From positions 1,006,025,501 to 1,006,089,500 of the forward strand of contig CM028129.1 in the NCBI GenBank assembly GCA_016271365.2: DNA of 64,000 nucleotides, given 5' to 3'. The notes under the pieces were generated by a model that did no database searches, had not been told where the DNA came from, and saw only the letters and a program-made list of their open reading frames with translations. The stretch is from Neoceratodus forsteri (Eukaryota > Chordata > Ceratodontiformes > Ceratodontidae). The first letter of the stretch is position 1; every line of letters begins with the position of its first letter. Positions 1 to 10,811 of this stretch are shown piece after piece. Made by a program: the position numbers and the translations under genes.

Positions 1-1620
1 ACTTAAAAATAGATAAAAAACAGGGGCTGAATCTTCAGGCTGGTCTTTCAATGAGAAGGCATCTGATGCATGAGTAGTGGCCTAGGCCAAGATGACAGGG
101 CCCAGGCAGAATGAACAGTCCTGAAAAAGTCTGTGATCTTCTGCTAGTGAAGCTTCCAGCTGGCATAACAGATTCTACCATGGGGAACCAAACTGTGACC
201 CATGAAACAAATTCATCACATTTAACCCTTAGGTTGCTGACAGAATTTGAATGTATTGGAATTTTGGACTGATATATCAGTCCACAGCCCTGCAAGGGTT
301 AAATCACTAATATTTTTAACCAACAGTTCAGATTCAGTCTGGTTGCAAATTGACAGCTGCACTGCGCAAACCTTTCAATCCAAGTCTAAGTCTCTGAACT
401 GCTGGGCCGATCGCTTCAGTAGCAAGTCTTCGGTCCAAATCACCAGTCTCACTAACAAACTTCTTCTTTCTTCTGCTGCAGTTCTAATGCTGGAAAGTGG
501 ACAGGTCTGACTTCTGCAATAGGCAGTCTGATTCTGGAAGAACATGGCAGGAAGGCCAGCTAAGCCTCTTCCCGCCGATTCCCCTACTCTCCTTCAGGGA
601 ACAGCTGCTTGAAAGCTCAAGCTGTTCACTCTTCCACTTCCAATTCTAACTGACCACTGCTTCAGGCAGTTCTGGGCATTTTCCTTGTAATCCAAAAGGT
701 TTGGTTGGCTGAGGGAACTGTCAGTCACAGCAAGGACTCCCCTCTAGGTCCATCTGGGTGCCAACACTACAAAACTACAGAATTTCCTTCCCACAAGACC
801 TTTGAGGATAGGCTCCATTTTAGGTCCCCAGTGGTTCAATTGGTCTAAATACTGAAAGTCCAGGGCCTAACATGGTGGCTCCCATTCAAATGTTTGAGTT
901 GCAATCAAAGCAGGTTAGACAAACTTCTCTATCTTTACTATAACAACAAATAAACAGTAAACAATCACAGTTTCTATGAAAGCTCCCTCTGCTCAATTAG
1001 CGGCTGCAGAATGGAGCAGAATAATACACTGTCTGGCTGGTCACAAGCCTTACATCACTCAGACCTAGCCCAGACTAATTTCTATACACAGATTAGCTAG
1101 GCTCTTAAAGAGACAGGTACAGAGGCTCACTAGAGCACTCTCACACAAATGGATAGAACTACTAAAGACAGGAAGGACACTAGCCTGACAGTGGGCATTA
1201 AGGAGCCCAGGAAGACATTATAGTAAACCCCATTTTGTAGGGGGGTTACACTAGGATGCCTTGCTGAACTTAAATGACATACAATGAAAATCCTTGTCCA
1301 GTATGCACTGCAGTGCCTGGCCTTCAAGCTGCTAAACCTCAGTTCCCCTCCTAGCTTGGCAACCATCTTCAGGAAACAGTATCCTCACTGTAACATGTGA
1401 TTCACATCCAGTAACTCTCTCATAATACCGTGCATGAAAACAACAATGGAACATTGTTCCTTTGCTTATAACCCCCCAATATTATTGAATTCCTCCTCCC
1501 CTTCCCTCTGTACTCAAATCATGCCAAGGGATGTACATCTTTAAATCAGCACTCAACAAATGCAGTACCTCTTTTGAGCTAAACAAGTGTATATCTCTCC
1601 CTTAATCACCTCTCTTGAAA
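1..1620. other. Unassigned intronic DNA
   Basis: I see no gene, no recognisable transposon protein and no strong tandem repeat here. Open frames are short, lack family motifs and are not flanked by convincing splice sites. It is probably old, decayed intron sequence upstream of the copine exons. Confidence 0.5.
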
Positions 1621-1716
1621 TCCTAAGATATTAGTTACTGGTAGCTTGTCTCTGTTTGGGGCCTTGGCCATGTACACTTGCAGCCAAAGACTTGATCAGA
1701 TGTTTCCAGATACCTG

Positions 1717-1860
1717 TACTTCCAAAAAGATTATCTCTGGTGGCCCTACAGTGGTATTGCAGCAAGCAGGGAATTTCTCTAGAAATATTGAGGAAATTTT
1801 GGGAAATATATGAGCAGGTCTTTGGCTACAACTGTACTAAATGAATTTACTTGTTCAACG
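1717..1860 (+). repeat. Unnamed dispersed repeat, copy 1
   Basis: This block aligns by eye with 18300-18440 in the same orientation. Shared landmarks are TGGCC followed by TACAGTGGTA, then GCAGG and AATTTCT, then a similar spacing to a TACT-AA-GAA-TTACTTG tail. Two diverged copies in one window imply a dispersed family. I cannot name it and see no coding potential. Confidence 0.5.
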
Positions 1861-2064
1861 GAGCTACTGTGAACTCTGTGTTACTGCTCTGATGCCTGCT
1901 CAGGGAATCCTATTATCATGTTGTCCCTTGTACTTCATTATCTTGTAACTAATAGTTTGGATATTGTCTCCGTTACAAGGTGCATCAGTCTTTTTATGTT
2001 TTGTATGATCATGTGGCTGTTGTTCTGGATATGTTGATCTTGCAGTTATATTTTTTGTAACTAA

Positions 2065-2160
2065 TTCCAGGCTACCCCTAAAAAGGAGGAATCCTGTCCC
2101 AGTGGTCTGAGCTGGTCACCAAAACCCAAATAACTAGCTAAATACATAAATAAATACATA
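2065..2160 (+). mobile_element. L2-type LINE 3' end fragment
   Basis: The sequence reads CCTAAAAAGGAGGAATCCTG, then CAGTGGTCTGAGC, and ends in a degenerate (AAATACAT)n tail. It resembles the 3' terminus of the L2-type LINE that ends near 10767 (CCTGAAAAAGGGACTG, then CAGTGGTCTTACC, then an A-rich tail). No coding part is recognisable upstream, so this is a strongly 5'-truncated copy. Confidence 0.5.
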
Positions 2161-2456
2161 GCTTAGTTTTTCTCTTATTTGTAATTCTCTTTTACTGCCA
2201 TTTGTTTGAAATTTCAATAGCATGTGAAGTGTGTCTCCACATATTATTTGCATATCTTGTAACCTGCCTAGCTACAGGTCAATATTTTATATTTAATCCT
2301 CTTGTAACTGTGTGTTTCAAGACAGGTAACTTATTTTTTTAATTTGTATTCTGCGTCTGAGAGCACATTACCAAATCTTATTGAGGCTGCTTCACGTACA
2401 GAAGCAAGATCAGAAAGGTCTGAAGCAAACAGGGGTTCCTTTGTCCATGCCTTGTA

Positions 2457-3352
2457 GTATGACACCAAAATATGCAATAGGGTTGACACTGCAGGGGGAA
2501 TGGAAAATATGAGCAGAGACCTGAAGAAGCTTGAGGAGTGATCAAGGTTATGGCAGCTCAGTTTCAATGTGAAACAATACAAAATAATGCACTTGTGGCA
2601 CAGAAACACAGGGGCAGACTACAAAATGGGGGAATGCTATTGATGACTGCCAAGCAAGAGAGACCTGGGAATCATCTCTGATGACCTAAAGGAGACCAGG
2701 CAGTGTTTCAAGACAATTTGGAGGGCTAGTGGGATGCTGGAGTGCATAGGGAGGTATCACTAGCAGAAGGAGGGAGGTGGTATAGAAAGCTGATAAGACC
2801 TCACCTACTGTGTACAGTTCAGGAGGCCACATCTCTGGAAGAACATAAACAGAGTAGAAGTGATTCGATGGAGGGCAACTAAAATGGTGCGGGGTTTGCA
2901 TCAAAAGTCTTATGATGAGAGACTAAACGAGCTCAATATGTACACCCTGGAAGACAGGAGGAAGAGGGTGGATATGATGACCTTTAAATACTTCACAGGG
3001 GTAAATAAAATGCAGGATGAAAGTATTTTTCAGAAAAAAAGTGTTTAAGACACAAGGGGGCATGCTATGAAGCTGGAGGGGGTCAAATTCAGGAGAGACA
3101 TGAGGAAGTATTTCTTCACAGAAAGACTGATGGATTCCTGGAACAGCCTACCAGCTGCGGTGGTGGGGATGAAAATGGTGGTGCAGTTCAAGAAAGCATG
3201 GGATAAGCATAGGGGAATTTTAGTGGAAAGGAATGGGGGAAGGAGGAATAGCCATGAATCCAGCAGGGTATGCGGTGATACTGTAGGTCGGAAAAAATGG
3301 GCAGACTGGGTGGGCCAAGTGGTCCTTATCTGTTGACAAATTCTGTGCTTCT
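2457..3352 (+). mobile_element. CR1 LINE, 5'-truncated
   Basis: This is the 3' part of a CR1 retrotransposon on the plus strand. Translation begins at the reverse transcriptase active-site region (DDTKICNRVDT), continues with a D-LKKLEE-SRLWQL stretch, and reaches the CR1 C-terminal signature around 2860-3200 (RWRATKMVRGL, YDERLNELNMYTL, then MDSWNSLPAAVV). The last bases (GCAGACTGGGTGGGCC, then CTTATCTG and TTCTATG) are the typical CR1 3' end. Several stops and frameshifts make it dead. The same protein segment occurs on the minus strand at 54880-56945 and again on the plus strand at 57760-58640. Confidence 0.88.
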
Positions 3353-3761
3353 ATGCTGGCAAAGACATAGGAAGAATGAGAAGAAAATAGTCCACGTGCG
3401 AGTTTGCAACAAACATGTGGCAGTGACGGTACTATGGTGTCTCCACCTGCAGGTATTAGGTGAGAAGAGTGTGTCACATAATTTAATAGGCTTGAGTCTT
3501 GCCACACAATGTACATCCTCTGCAAAAGGCTTTCCCATGGGAAGAAAATTTTGCAAAATGTGGGAAATGATTCATTGTATTCGAATGGGAAAGTGCAACG
3601 GGCACCATATTGTTCTGTTGCACTCAAAATTCCCTCCTTGAGGAAATCATTAACTGAGCTCCACTGTATTTTGCTAGTGAGGGTTCACTTTAATGGGAAC
3701 AGGTTGGGTCTTGAAAAGAGCATCCTAAGTACTCTAACAGGGATGTTCTAAGGGTGAGTGT

Positions 3762-3900
3762 GCTCTAGTGGCTTAAGCACCATCATAGGAACCTGACGAC
3801 CCAGGTTTAAATCTCGTCACAGTCACTTACACTTTGTGTGCCCTGAGCAAGTCACTTAACCTCAAAAATAGATAAAAGCAGTGCCCCACTGAAAATGAGA
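3762..3900 (+). mobile_element. tRNA-derived CORE/MIR-like SINE
   Basis: A tRNA-like head with A-box-like (TAGTGGCTTAAG) and B-box-like (GGTTTAAATCTC) elements is followed by GAGCAAGTCACTTAACCTC. That block matches the CORE segment of MIR-type SINEs. The L2-type tail is missing or very degraded. This is a SINE remnant, not a tRNA gene. Confidence 0.75.
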
Positions 3901-3968
3901 TACTGCATTTTAGCTGCTACAGAAATAACAATATTAAATGTCTTTTATGCTGCACATATAAAACTACC

Positions 3969-4352
3969 CATGTTAAATGCATGCTGCAAGCAGGAATTAA
4001 ATGTTAAACTGGAACCAATTGCATGCATGTGGCATGCTTGCAGCAAGCAAGTGTGGAAAGCATGCTTTGTATGTTAAATTGGAACAGATTGTATGCATGT
4101 GGCATGCCTGCAAAAAGCAAGTGGTCACTCATAGCTGCATACATAAAAGTTAAGTGGCTTGCTCAGGATCACACCATATATAAGTGTGGGGGGGTTGAAA
4201 TCCAAACCCAGGTCTTCAGGTCTCCAAGTCTCCTGGTTTGCAGTTCAGTGCCTTTAACCACCAAGCTAAACTGCCTGCACACATATGGCTTGCTTGTACT
4301 TCAGTACAGATCTGCATACATCTACACGCATGTGGCATGCTTATATCCACTG
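3969..4352 (+). repeat. 70-bp tandem repeat, interrupted by a SINE
   Basis: Two units with a period of exactly 70 bp start near 4001 and 4071 (ATGTTAAACTGGAACC and ATGTTAAATTGGAACA, both leading to GCATGTGGCATGC). A diverged partial unit precedes them. Another copy of the GCATGTGGCATGC segment sits at about 4329-4341, after a minus-strand SINE. The SINE therefore appears to have landed inside the array. The same GCATGTGGCATGC word appears beside the 72-bp array near 18100. Confidence 0.65.
4145..4285 (-). mobile_element. CORE/MIR-like SINE, minus strand
   Basis: Reading the minus strand gives a tRNA-like head with a B box around GGTTTGGATTTCA, then a CORE block (CCTGAGCAAGCCACTTAAC). It is the same family as the SINEs at 3762, 13556 and 16690. 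It interrupts the 70-bp tandem array. Confidence 0.75.
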
Positions 4353-4359
4353 TTATACT

Positions 4360-5083
4360 TTTTAATTTTCTTGTCCCCCTTCATCTCAACTGCACTGCTG
4401 AACTGTAGCACACATACCAATGGAAACACATGTGGTTCTTCCTACCCCCAATACACACACTTTCCCACAAAACTACTTAATTACAGTAGTAGCACCAAAT
4501 TAGGCAAAGAATTTTTAAGGATTTTTAAGAAATCCCTATTGAGAATTGTGAAACCTTTAGTTAGGGAAGTTGTTTTGTTTGTTAGTGTGTTCACTGCTAC
4601 GCAGAGAGGGTTGTCTCATCTGATAGTGTAGTTGGAAATCTACCAGATGGCACTTAAGTACTGTAATAGGAACTGGCCTTTTTCTGTAGATATAACAAAA
4701 AGAATTTTAGAGGATTTTTTCCCCTAAATTTTGTGAAGGATAAATAGGGAATCTCACAAAATTGCTTTACAAATTCGGCAATACTACTGTACTTCTGTCT
4801 GGCCTGTACGCCTACTATTTTCTGTCTGTAGTTTTGAATGTTTCCATGCAAACAGACTTCAAGGGCAAACACAAAAGTAGCAATAATTCGACACCCAACC
4901 ACATGCCCCCCCCCCATGCACAAACATTGTAGCAGGTGTGGCCATGTTGCTACAGATAACCCACCAAGTATAGAGAGATAAGTCGAGAGTCTGTTACCTG
5001 AGTACTAGGGAGTCTGAGGCAGAAGTCTTCAAGTGATGATGTCCATGGGTCAGAGTACTGGGGCATGCTTCCTTGACATGACT
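4360..5083. other. Unassigned intronic DNA
   Basis: No gene or repeat family recognised. There is a C homopolymer near 4908-4916. The open frames here have no motif support. Confidence 0.4.
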
Positions 5084-5240
5084 GGAGTTATTTTTTATTA
5101 CTATTTTATAGATGATGATGGTGAGCTGGAGCATAATGAAGGCCACTGTCCTACGAACAAGGCTCTTGTGAGTCGAGCATTGGCTTTCATTAATCTCCAA
5201 TCCTCCATCAATAATGTATAAAACAGTAATAAACAAACTC
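5084..5240. repeat. Near-perfect-loopless foldback (about 75-bp arms)
   Basis: The left half, 5086-5160, pairs with the reverse complement of 5163-5238 at roughly three matches in four by eye, with almost no loop. Landmarks are ATTACTATTTTATA at about 5097-5110 against its complement at about 5216-5229, and AATGAAGGCCA at 5136-5146 against TGGCTTTCATT at 5181-5191. It resembles a small palindromic transposon remnant or MITE. No target-site duplication was identified. Confidence 0.7.
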
Positions 5241-5299
5241 TGGTCAGAGCTGATATGGCTGTGAACAGCTTTTGGGATGTGTTTACCCATTATTTATAA

Positions 5300-6700
5300 T
5301 GACTTTGCACAATGCAGATCTGTGGAGAGGCAGTTTCAATGCGGTCTTCCTTGTATACATTTTCACAATGTGTTTTCCTAGAATATGCCTGCTGATTGCT
5401 ATACATTTAGCCTAGATAATTCCCAGAGGAAATGGCATCTTATTTTTAGTGGGGCTCTACATCTACACAATATTATGCTGCATTGTGTAAAATCAGAATG
5501 CACTAAAAACAATATTTTACATCAGGGGGATATATTAAGTGCTGAATCGATGCACGAACAGAAAGATGCATTGCACAAAGGAGGTGCATCGGTTGGCACT
5601 GATACAATATTCAAAGAGAATGCACCACCAGTACAAGGTGTGCATATAGTGAAGCCCACCAGGAAGAAACACAGCACTGCAGTATTCTGCAGCAGAGTTA
5701 CTGCAGCAAACAATGCAGTTTCAAATGGAGTTAATCTCTTTTGCCATGCAGTAAACCTGTGACACTGCGTTTCATCCTGGAGGGCTTCATCGTTCCTGTT
5801 GAAAATGTGATCCTGGACAAAAGTCACAGTGCAGACGGCCAAGTCAGGTGCATCCAGGGTGACTCCAACTGAATACCTTCCAGAGGGAATGCGTGGCACA
5901 TACCGGTGTGCACCGCAGCCCCCATGGGCGATATTCTGCCCAGGAATGCAAATGAACGAACTGAGCATGCAGGGTGCAAAGGGGCCTTATGCATACTCAT
6001 TACCAGTCCATTTGCATGTTGGCACGGGGATGAATGCGTCGGAGCAGCTCTCACCCCAAGCCCCGACCCTGATTGCTCCCATGTGGGACAGGCCCTGAAG
6101 TCTCTGATGGTATAGTGGCACACACCCCCACCCGTTCCACCAGTCCCGATCATACTGAAGTCCAGGCTCCATCGGTTCCATATTGTAGGAACCCTAATGC
6201 CATCCCTAATTGCACCTGAATACATCTGCAGTCCATGTCCATAGTGTAGTGGCCCCCACTTCCCCTCAACGGTGCACAGACACCCCACTCCCTGCACCCC
6301 CAACCCATCCCATTGCGACGACTTGCTCTGTAACGAGATTGTACCACTCTATTGGCAGGTGGTGGAGCACTCACAATGGGATGCTGGAATGTGTTATACA
6401 TAGGCTTGAGCTGTGTATGGGTGATAACACCCAGTGGCCATACTCCTCAGGCACTGGCATGCGGATCCATCATCCTGGTGCCATTGCACTTCTCAGTGTG
6501 GGTGATGGCTGATGCTGTACCCAATCACACAGGTCCCAAAACATGTTATAGCCAACATCCTATTCATTTGTGCAATTGGGGGACTGTGGATAAACTATCT
6601 ATAGCCTGAAGCATACACTGCAAATGGCATTACATGATACTGCACCCCATGCACCTGGGATACTTCAGCAGTCTGGAGGGTGGCATGTTACACAGGGGAA
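5300..6700 (+). repeat. Unnamed long dispersed repeat, copy 1
   Basis: Several collinear blocks match 7070-7850 in the same order and orientation. Examples are the AATGCGGTC block near 5338, and a block at 6222-6310 with GTCCATGTCCATAGTGTAG, then GCACAGACACCCCACTCCC. The second block corresponds to GTCCATATCCGTAGTATAG and ACACAGACACCCTCATTCCC near 7600-7660. The sequence is unusually rich in GCATGC, TGCAT and CCC words. I see no RT, transposase or splice-flanked exon. Identity and boundaries are uncertain. Confidence 0.45.
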
Positions 6701-7069
6701 CAGGGGAGAGTGTGGACTTGCAGTGGTGTATGACAGCAGGAAGATACAGTATTGGCAAGGCATGCATTGGAGATACGTAAATACTGAGCAGCAAATCATA
6801 TCTCTTTTCCTAATAAAAGGCTGCTGATATAAAAAATTAAGAATAAAGTCATAAATAAGGAACCAGTGGTTTCTGGAAAAATCTACAAGGATTTGAGTCT
6901 GTCTTTGTGGGGAAAACACAGGGAAAATGAGGGTTTCTTACAGACGAATGGTTATTTGGATCTGGGAGCACTGAATATTTCTTATCCTATATTTTGTATT
7001 TTGGATAGGGCAGGGGAGATGCTGCTTCTCATTGTCACAGGGGTGTTCAATTACACATTTTTGCACTGT

Positions 7070-7850
7070 ATTTACCTAGGCTGTCCCAGATTAGATGCAA
7101 TATCTTGTTTTCAGTGCGGTCATTTACCATTTTTATAATGTGTTTATTCAGACTACCTAGTCCAGGGCCCCCTGTATTCAAAGGAGATACGCAGTGCATC
7201 CTAGTGGAAAAGGGAGATGTGCAGCATAACTCCAACAATGTGCAGCAGCATGATATTCAAACATGTGGGATGTGCCGGCCGGAAGAGAATGGTCCAGGGC
7301 ACATACAAATGGTATGCCGTTCAAGTCAAGGGGGCAATCCCATGCATATGCTGTGCTGCAGCATATTCAGTGGGAATGTGCCCCTCACAGTCCAGAGCAC
7401 TGCAGCCCACAGTTAGGCCATGAATGGCTGGCCTAACCCAGCCAGCCACCCACCCACAGGCAGGCTGCAGATGTGCACCCAGTTGCACAGCAGCCTTGCA
7501 GCAGAGGTACCCTCTTTCCATCTCCAGTCTAGCCAACTCCAGCCCTGAAGAGCTCCATAGTGTAGGGCCCCCCAGACCCAATTACACCAGAGAAAACCAT
7601 TGTCCATATCCGTAGTATAGAGGACTCCCATCCACCACCCCTGTACACAGACACCCTCATTCCCACCACACCTAACATGTTGCAAAGACTGGCACTGCCC
7701 TCCACACCCTGCCATGGCCAGCCATTGACAGCACTGAACCCAGGCTGGGGACCTGCGCTCTGGAATGATCTAATTGGCTGTATTGTGCATTGGGGCACCA
7801 TGCCAGCTGCAGATACACCAGTGTATGCAGCTGTGTGTACGTACCTGGCA
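7070..7850 (+). repeat. Unnamed long dispersed repeat, copy 2
   Basis: Partner of the copy at 5300-6700. The clearest shared part is 7560-7690, which carries TCCATAGTGTAGGGCC and CACAGACACCCTCATTCCC. Open frames across this block on both strands reflect GC-rich repeat sequence rather than a protein I can recognise. Confidence 0.45.
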
Positions 7851-8065
7851 AACTGAAGAGGGAATTAATATTATATGTCACGATGGCCTTGGAATGATTT
7901 GGATTTATATGCTATGCATAAGGCATAATGGGGGACAATATGAAATAAAAAAATATCAAGCTCATTATTTCATGAACTACACACAAGTTTAGAAATCACA
8001 AGTTAGACAATCTTTCAAAAGATACTAGTAATGCCTGTAAACAAATTTATTATAAATAGAGACAC

Positions 8066-8068
<3 letters not shown>

Positions 8069-8103
<35 letters not shown>

Positions 8104-8480
8104 TTAGTTTTTGTTGACTGGGTAAGTGCACTAGACAAATCCTGCCTATTTTCAGGCACGACCCGGGGGAGGGGGATACAGATGAATGCCAACTGAACTT
8201 GAACCAGATTAAGCTGTTGGTGGTATTTTTAGTGAATTAGGGAAATTTGGCCACGACACCAGGGAAATTCCCCTACTCTTTTCGATAAGTGCCATGGGCT
8301 CTTTAACATTCACCTGAACTATCACCAATCCAGGCAGATGGGATCTCGGTTTAACGTCTCATCCGAAAGACGTATGTATATGTTCAAGCAGAACACCTCT
8401 GCAAACCCAAGGAGTTCTGGAGGCAGATCAGTGCACTGGTGATAGGGATGGCTGCCGAAGTCCCGAGCTCTATCTCTGCC
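8069..8480 (-). mobile_element. SINE with L2-type tail and conserved central domain
   Basis: On the minus strand this runs from about 8480 down to a (TA)n tail at 8069-8099. The centre (8373 to about 8240) contains GGATGAGACGTTAAACCGAG and AAAAGAGTAGGGG. I recognise this conserved block from fish-type SINEs with L2-like tails, possibly the Deu or a similar SINE central domain. The 3' end (GCCTGAAAATAG, TCTAGTGCACTTACC, AAAAACTAAATAAATA) closely matches the 3' end of the L2-type LINE at 28905-28978. The 5' head is not clearly tRNA or 5S derived, and its boundary with the neighbouring LINE is uncertain. Confidence 0.65.
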
Positions 8481-8484
8481 CAGG

Positions 8485-10184
8485 GTGTTACCCTCGCTAA
8501 CCCCCCCGTCCAGTGCTGCTGGCTTGAACAACTTTTTTACAAATCTACACAAATACACCTCACAATTCCATAACTCTCCTGTGGCACCCTTAGTTCCTTC
8601 ATCTGTGGAAGAGATCTGGACTAGACCTTTATTTCACTTGAAACTGACCACACGTAATGAAGTCCAGAGACTTCTTGCCACTTTGAAGGCCAAGAGTTCC
8701 CCTGGTCACGACTCCCTGGGGCCAAAATTTCTTAAGTTGAGAGCTCTGGCCCTTGCTCACCCTGTTCATGACCTATTTAACTGCTCCTTCTTGACTAGTA
8801 CTGTTCCTGACAAATGGAAGGTAGCCATTGTTGTACCAGTGGATAAAGGCAGATCCAGCTCCATTGTTGAGAATTTCAGACCAATCTCCATGCTTTGCCC
8901 CCTGGCCAAAATACAAGCATGCATCATTTACAGTCACCTTCAGGACTACCTGGATCACCATAATCTGCTTTCACCTTACCAGCATGGTTTCAGAAAGAAC
9001 CACAGCACTCTCATGGCCCTGATTAAGGTAACCTTGGACATGTACCAAGCCATGGACTATGGTTCTGCCACTGGTGCCATCTTTGTCGACCTTACAAAAG
9101 TGTTTGACCTAGTGAACCACATTCTTCTGCTTAAGCAGCTTCATGTTATTGAACTGTACTCCAGTGACCTCCACTGGGTCCATAGCTATATCTCCTCTGG
9201 TCTCAAAGGGTCAAGTGGGCTGGCTCTTTCTCAGAATTTAGACCAATAACTCATGGGGTCCCACAGGGCTCCATATTGGGTCCTTTATTTTTCTCACTTT
9301 TCATCAACAGATTACCCAACAACTGTGGTGGGGTTGCTGTGCATCTCTATGCGGATGATGCTATTATGTACCGCTCTTCTCCTGATGTTGCTTGGATTAA
9401 TAGGGAGCTCGTATGTGACTTTGCCGACCTTGAGGATTGGTTCATGTGTAATCAGCTTGTCCTAAATACAAAAAGACAAAACGTATGTTCTTCTCTCATC
9501 TAACTCCCTCTCTGTATTACCTCCCTCAATGGCGATGTTCTTGAGGCTGTCAGTACCTTCCAATATCTGGGTATTACCCTGGATTCCTCTCTCTCCCTCA
9601 CCACCCACATCTCCTCCCTAATTAAGACTCTTAATCAGAAATTGGATTTTCTCTATCGCACCCACCCTTTCCTCTCCTCAACCTCTTACCTTAAGATCAC
9701 CTCCTCTTCCCTTCTCCCCCTCCTTACCTATGGGGCTCCCCTACTGCTCTCCACCAATACTTCTAATATGTCTCTCCTTGTTCAAGTATACCATAGGGTG
9801 GGAAGGTTTGCCCTAGGTGTCAACTCGCGCTTCCACCATTGTACTGTCCTCTCTTCATTGGACTGGTTGCCTTATGAATCAAAATTGAGGCTCTCCTCCC
9901 TGAGCTTCTTGTACAAACTTGTCTACAAACATAACCCCCCTTTCTTCAGTGGAATTATCTGTCAGAGACTGGCACCTCAGACCCTCAGATCAGCCTCCTT
10001 CCCTCTTCTCCTTAGACTTAACCTACAGCTAGCTGTCACACAAAAAGCCTTCTCCTTCACAGCAGTAGCCGACTGGAACTCATTGCCCCCTTCAGTCCTG
10101 TCCAGAACCTCTCTTCCTATGTTCCAGTCCAGCTTACTTGCCTTTCTTACCTCCTCTGCTAAATGCAATTGCTTCTGTCATTGA
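8485..10184 (+). pseudogene. L2-type reverse transcriptase remnant
   Basis: The RT would copy LINE RNA at a nicked chromosomal target. Visible in order are a linker, SSPGHDSLGPKFLK (RT motif region 1) at about 8694-8735, FRPISMLCPLAKIQACII (motif 2) at about 8876-8930, GFRKNHST, TGAIFVDLTKVFDLV (motif A) at about 9073-9117, and a stop near 9247. After a frameshift come GPLFFSLFINRLP and then LYADDAIMY (motif C, catalytic DD) near 9345-9372. The C-terminal thumb and tail region lies at 9642-10184, including LTYGAPLL and WNSLPP. Breaks near 9247 and 9500 separate the pieces. Confidence 0.88.
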
Positions 10185-10761
10185 ATTACTTACCCCTGTG
10201 ACTGCAGACTATTTGACTGTACACTACTTAGATTGCAGTTCTAATCACACTCTTGTGCCTGTGAGTGACAATACCTCTTTTGTTTTTCTTACTCAAACCC
10301 CCAGTCCCTCTCTCCTTCCCTCTGTTCTGCCTTTGCTCCCTTGCTCCCTTTACCTGTTATCTGACTCCCCCAACCCCTAACTATTTATTTGCTTTACTAG
10401 TAGTGGTTGCCGATGAGTCCTACACTTGTACATTGTTTAGAGTTGTATATATCTGAATGTGTGATATTCTCTCTACTACATATTGCGTTGTGCATTTAGA
10501 CCTCCTAGCTAGGACTGTTGTTTGCCCCTCACTTGTGCTTAGCAGTGCAATGTATATATTGCAATTATATTTCAACTTTTTTCCTCATTGTTACTTGACT
10601 TAATGTACTTAGACTACTTCTACTGTATCCTGTCTCTTCCCAAATCTGCTGTAAATACCTTGTATTTTTGTGTTGTTGTCTTTTGGGTCGACCCTGAAAA
10701 AGGGACTGTAATTGTCTCAGTGGTCTTACCCGCTTACCAAAATTCAAATAAAGTAAATATG

Positions 10762-10767
<6 letters not shown>
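8485..10767 (+). mobile_element. L2-type non-LTR LINE, 5'-truncated
   Basis: A LINE of the L2/CR1 group begins in the linker before the reverse transcriptase and runs to an A-rich 3' end (CAAATAAAGTAAATATG), which merges into a (CA)n microsatellite. The endonuclease and ORF1 are absent. It is the same broad family as 26580-28978, and both share the TGAIFVDLTK-FDLV motif. It cannot be active because the frame is broken several times. Confidence 0.85.

Positions 10768-10809
<42 letters not shown>
10767..10809 (+). repeat. (CA)n microsatellite
   Basis: About twenty ACs directly follow the 3' end of the L2-type LINE. The repeat probably grew from that element's A-rich tail. Confidence 0.9.

Positions 10810-10811
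<2 letters not shown>

Noticed and set aside
3762..3840. tRNA-like sequence with A and B boxes
   Set aside because: It is the head of a CORE-type SINE. It cannot form a proper cloverleaf and is followed by the CORE block. The same holds for the heads at 4145 and 13556.
4023..4631. A 202-codon open frame
   Set aside because: It runs through a tandem repeat and the antisense of a SINE, and has no domain.
5385..6512. Overlapping open frames of 100-159 codons on both strands
   Set aside because: They lie in an unnamed GC-rich repeat. Frames on both strands with no conserved motif and no splice signals point to composition, not coding.
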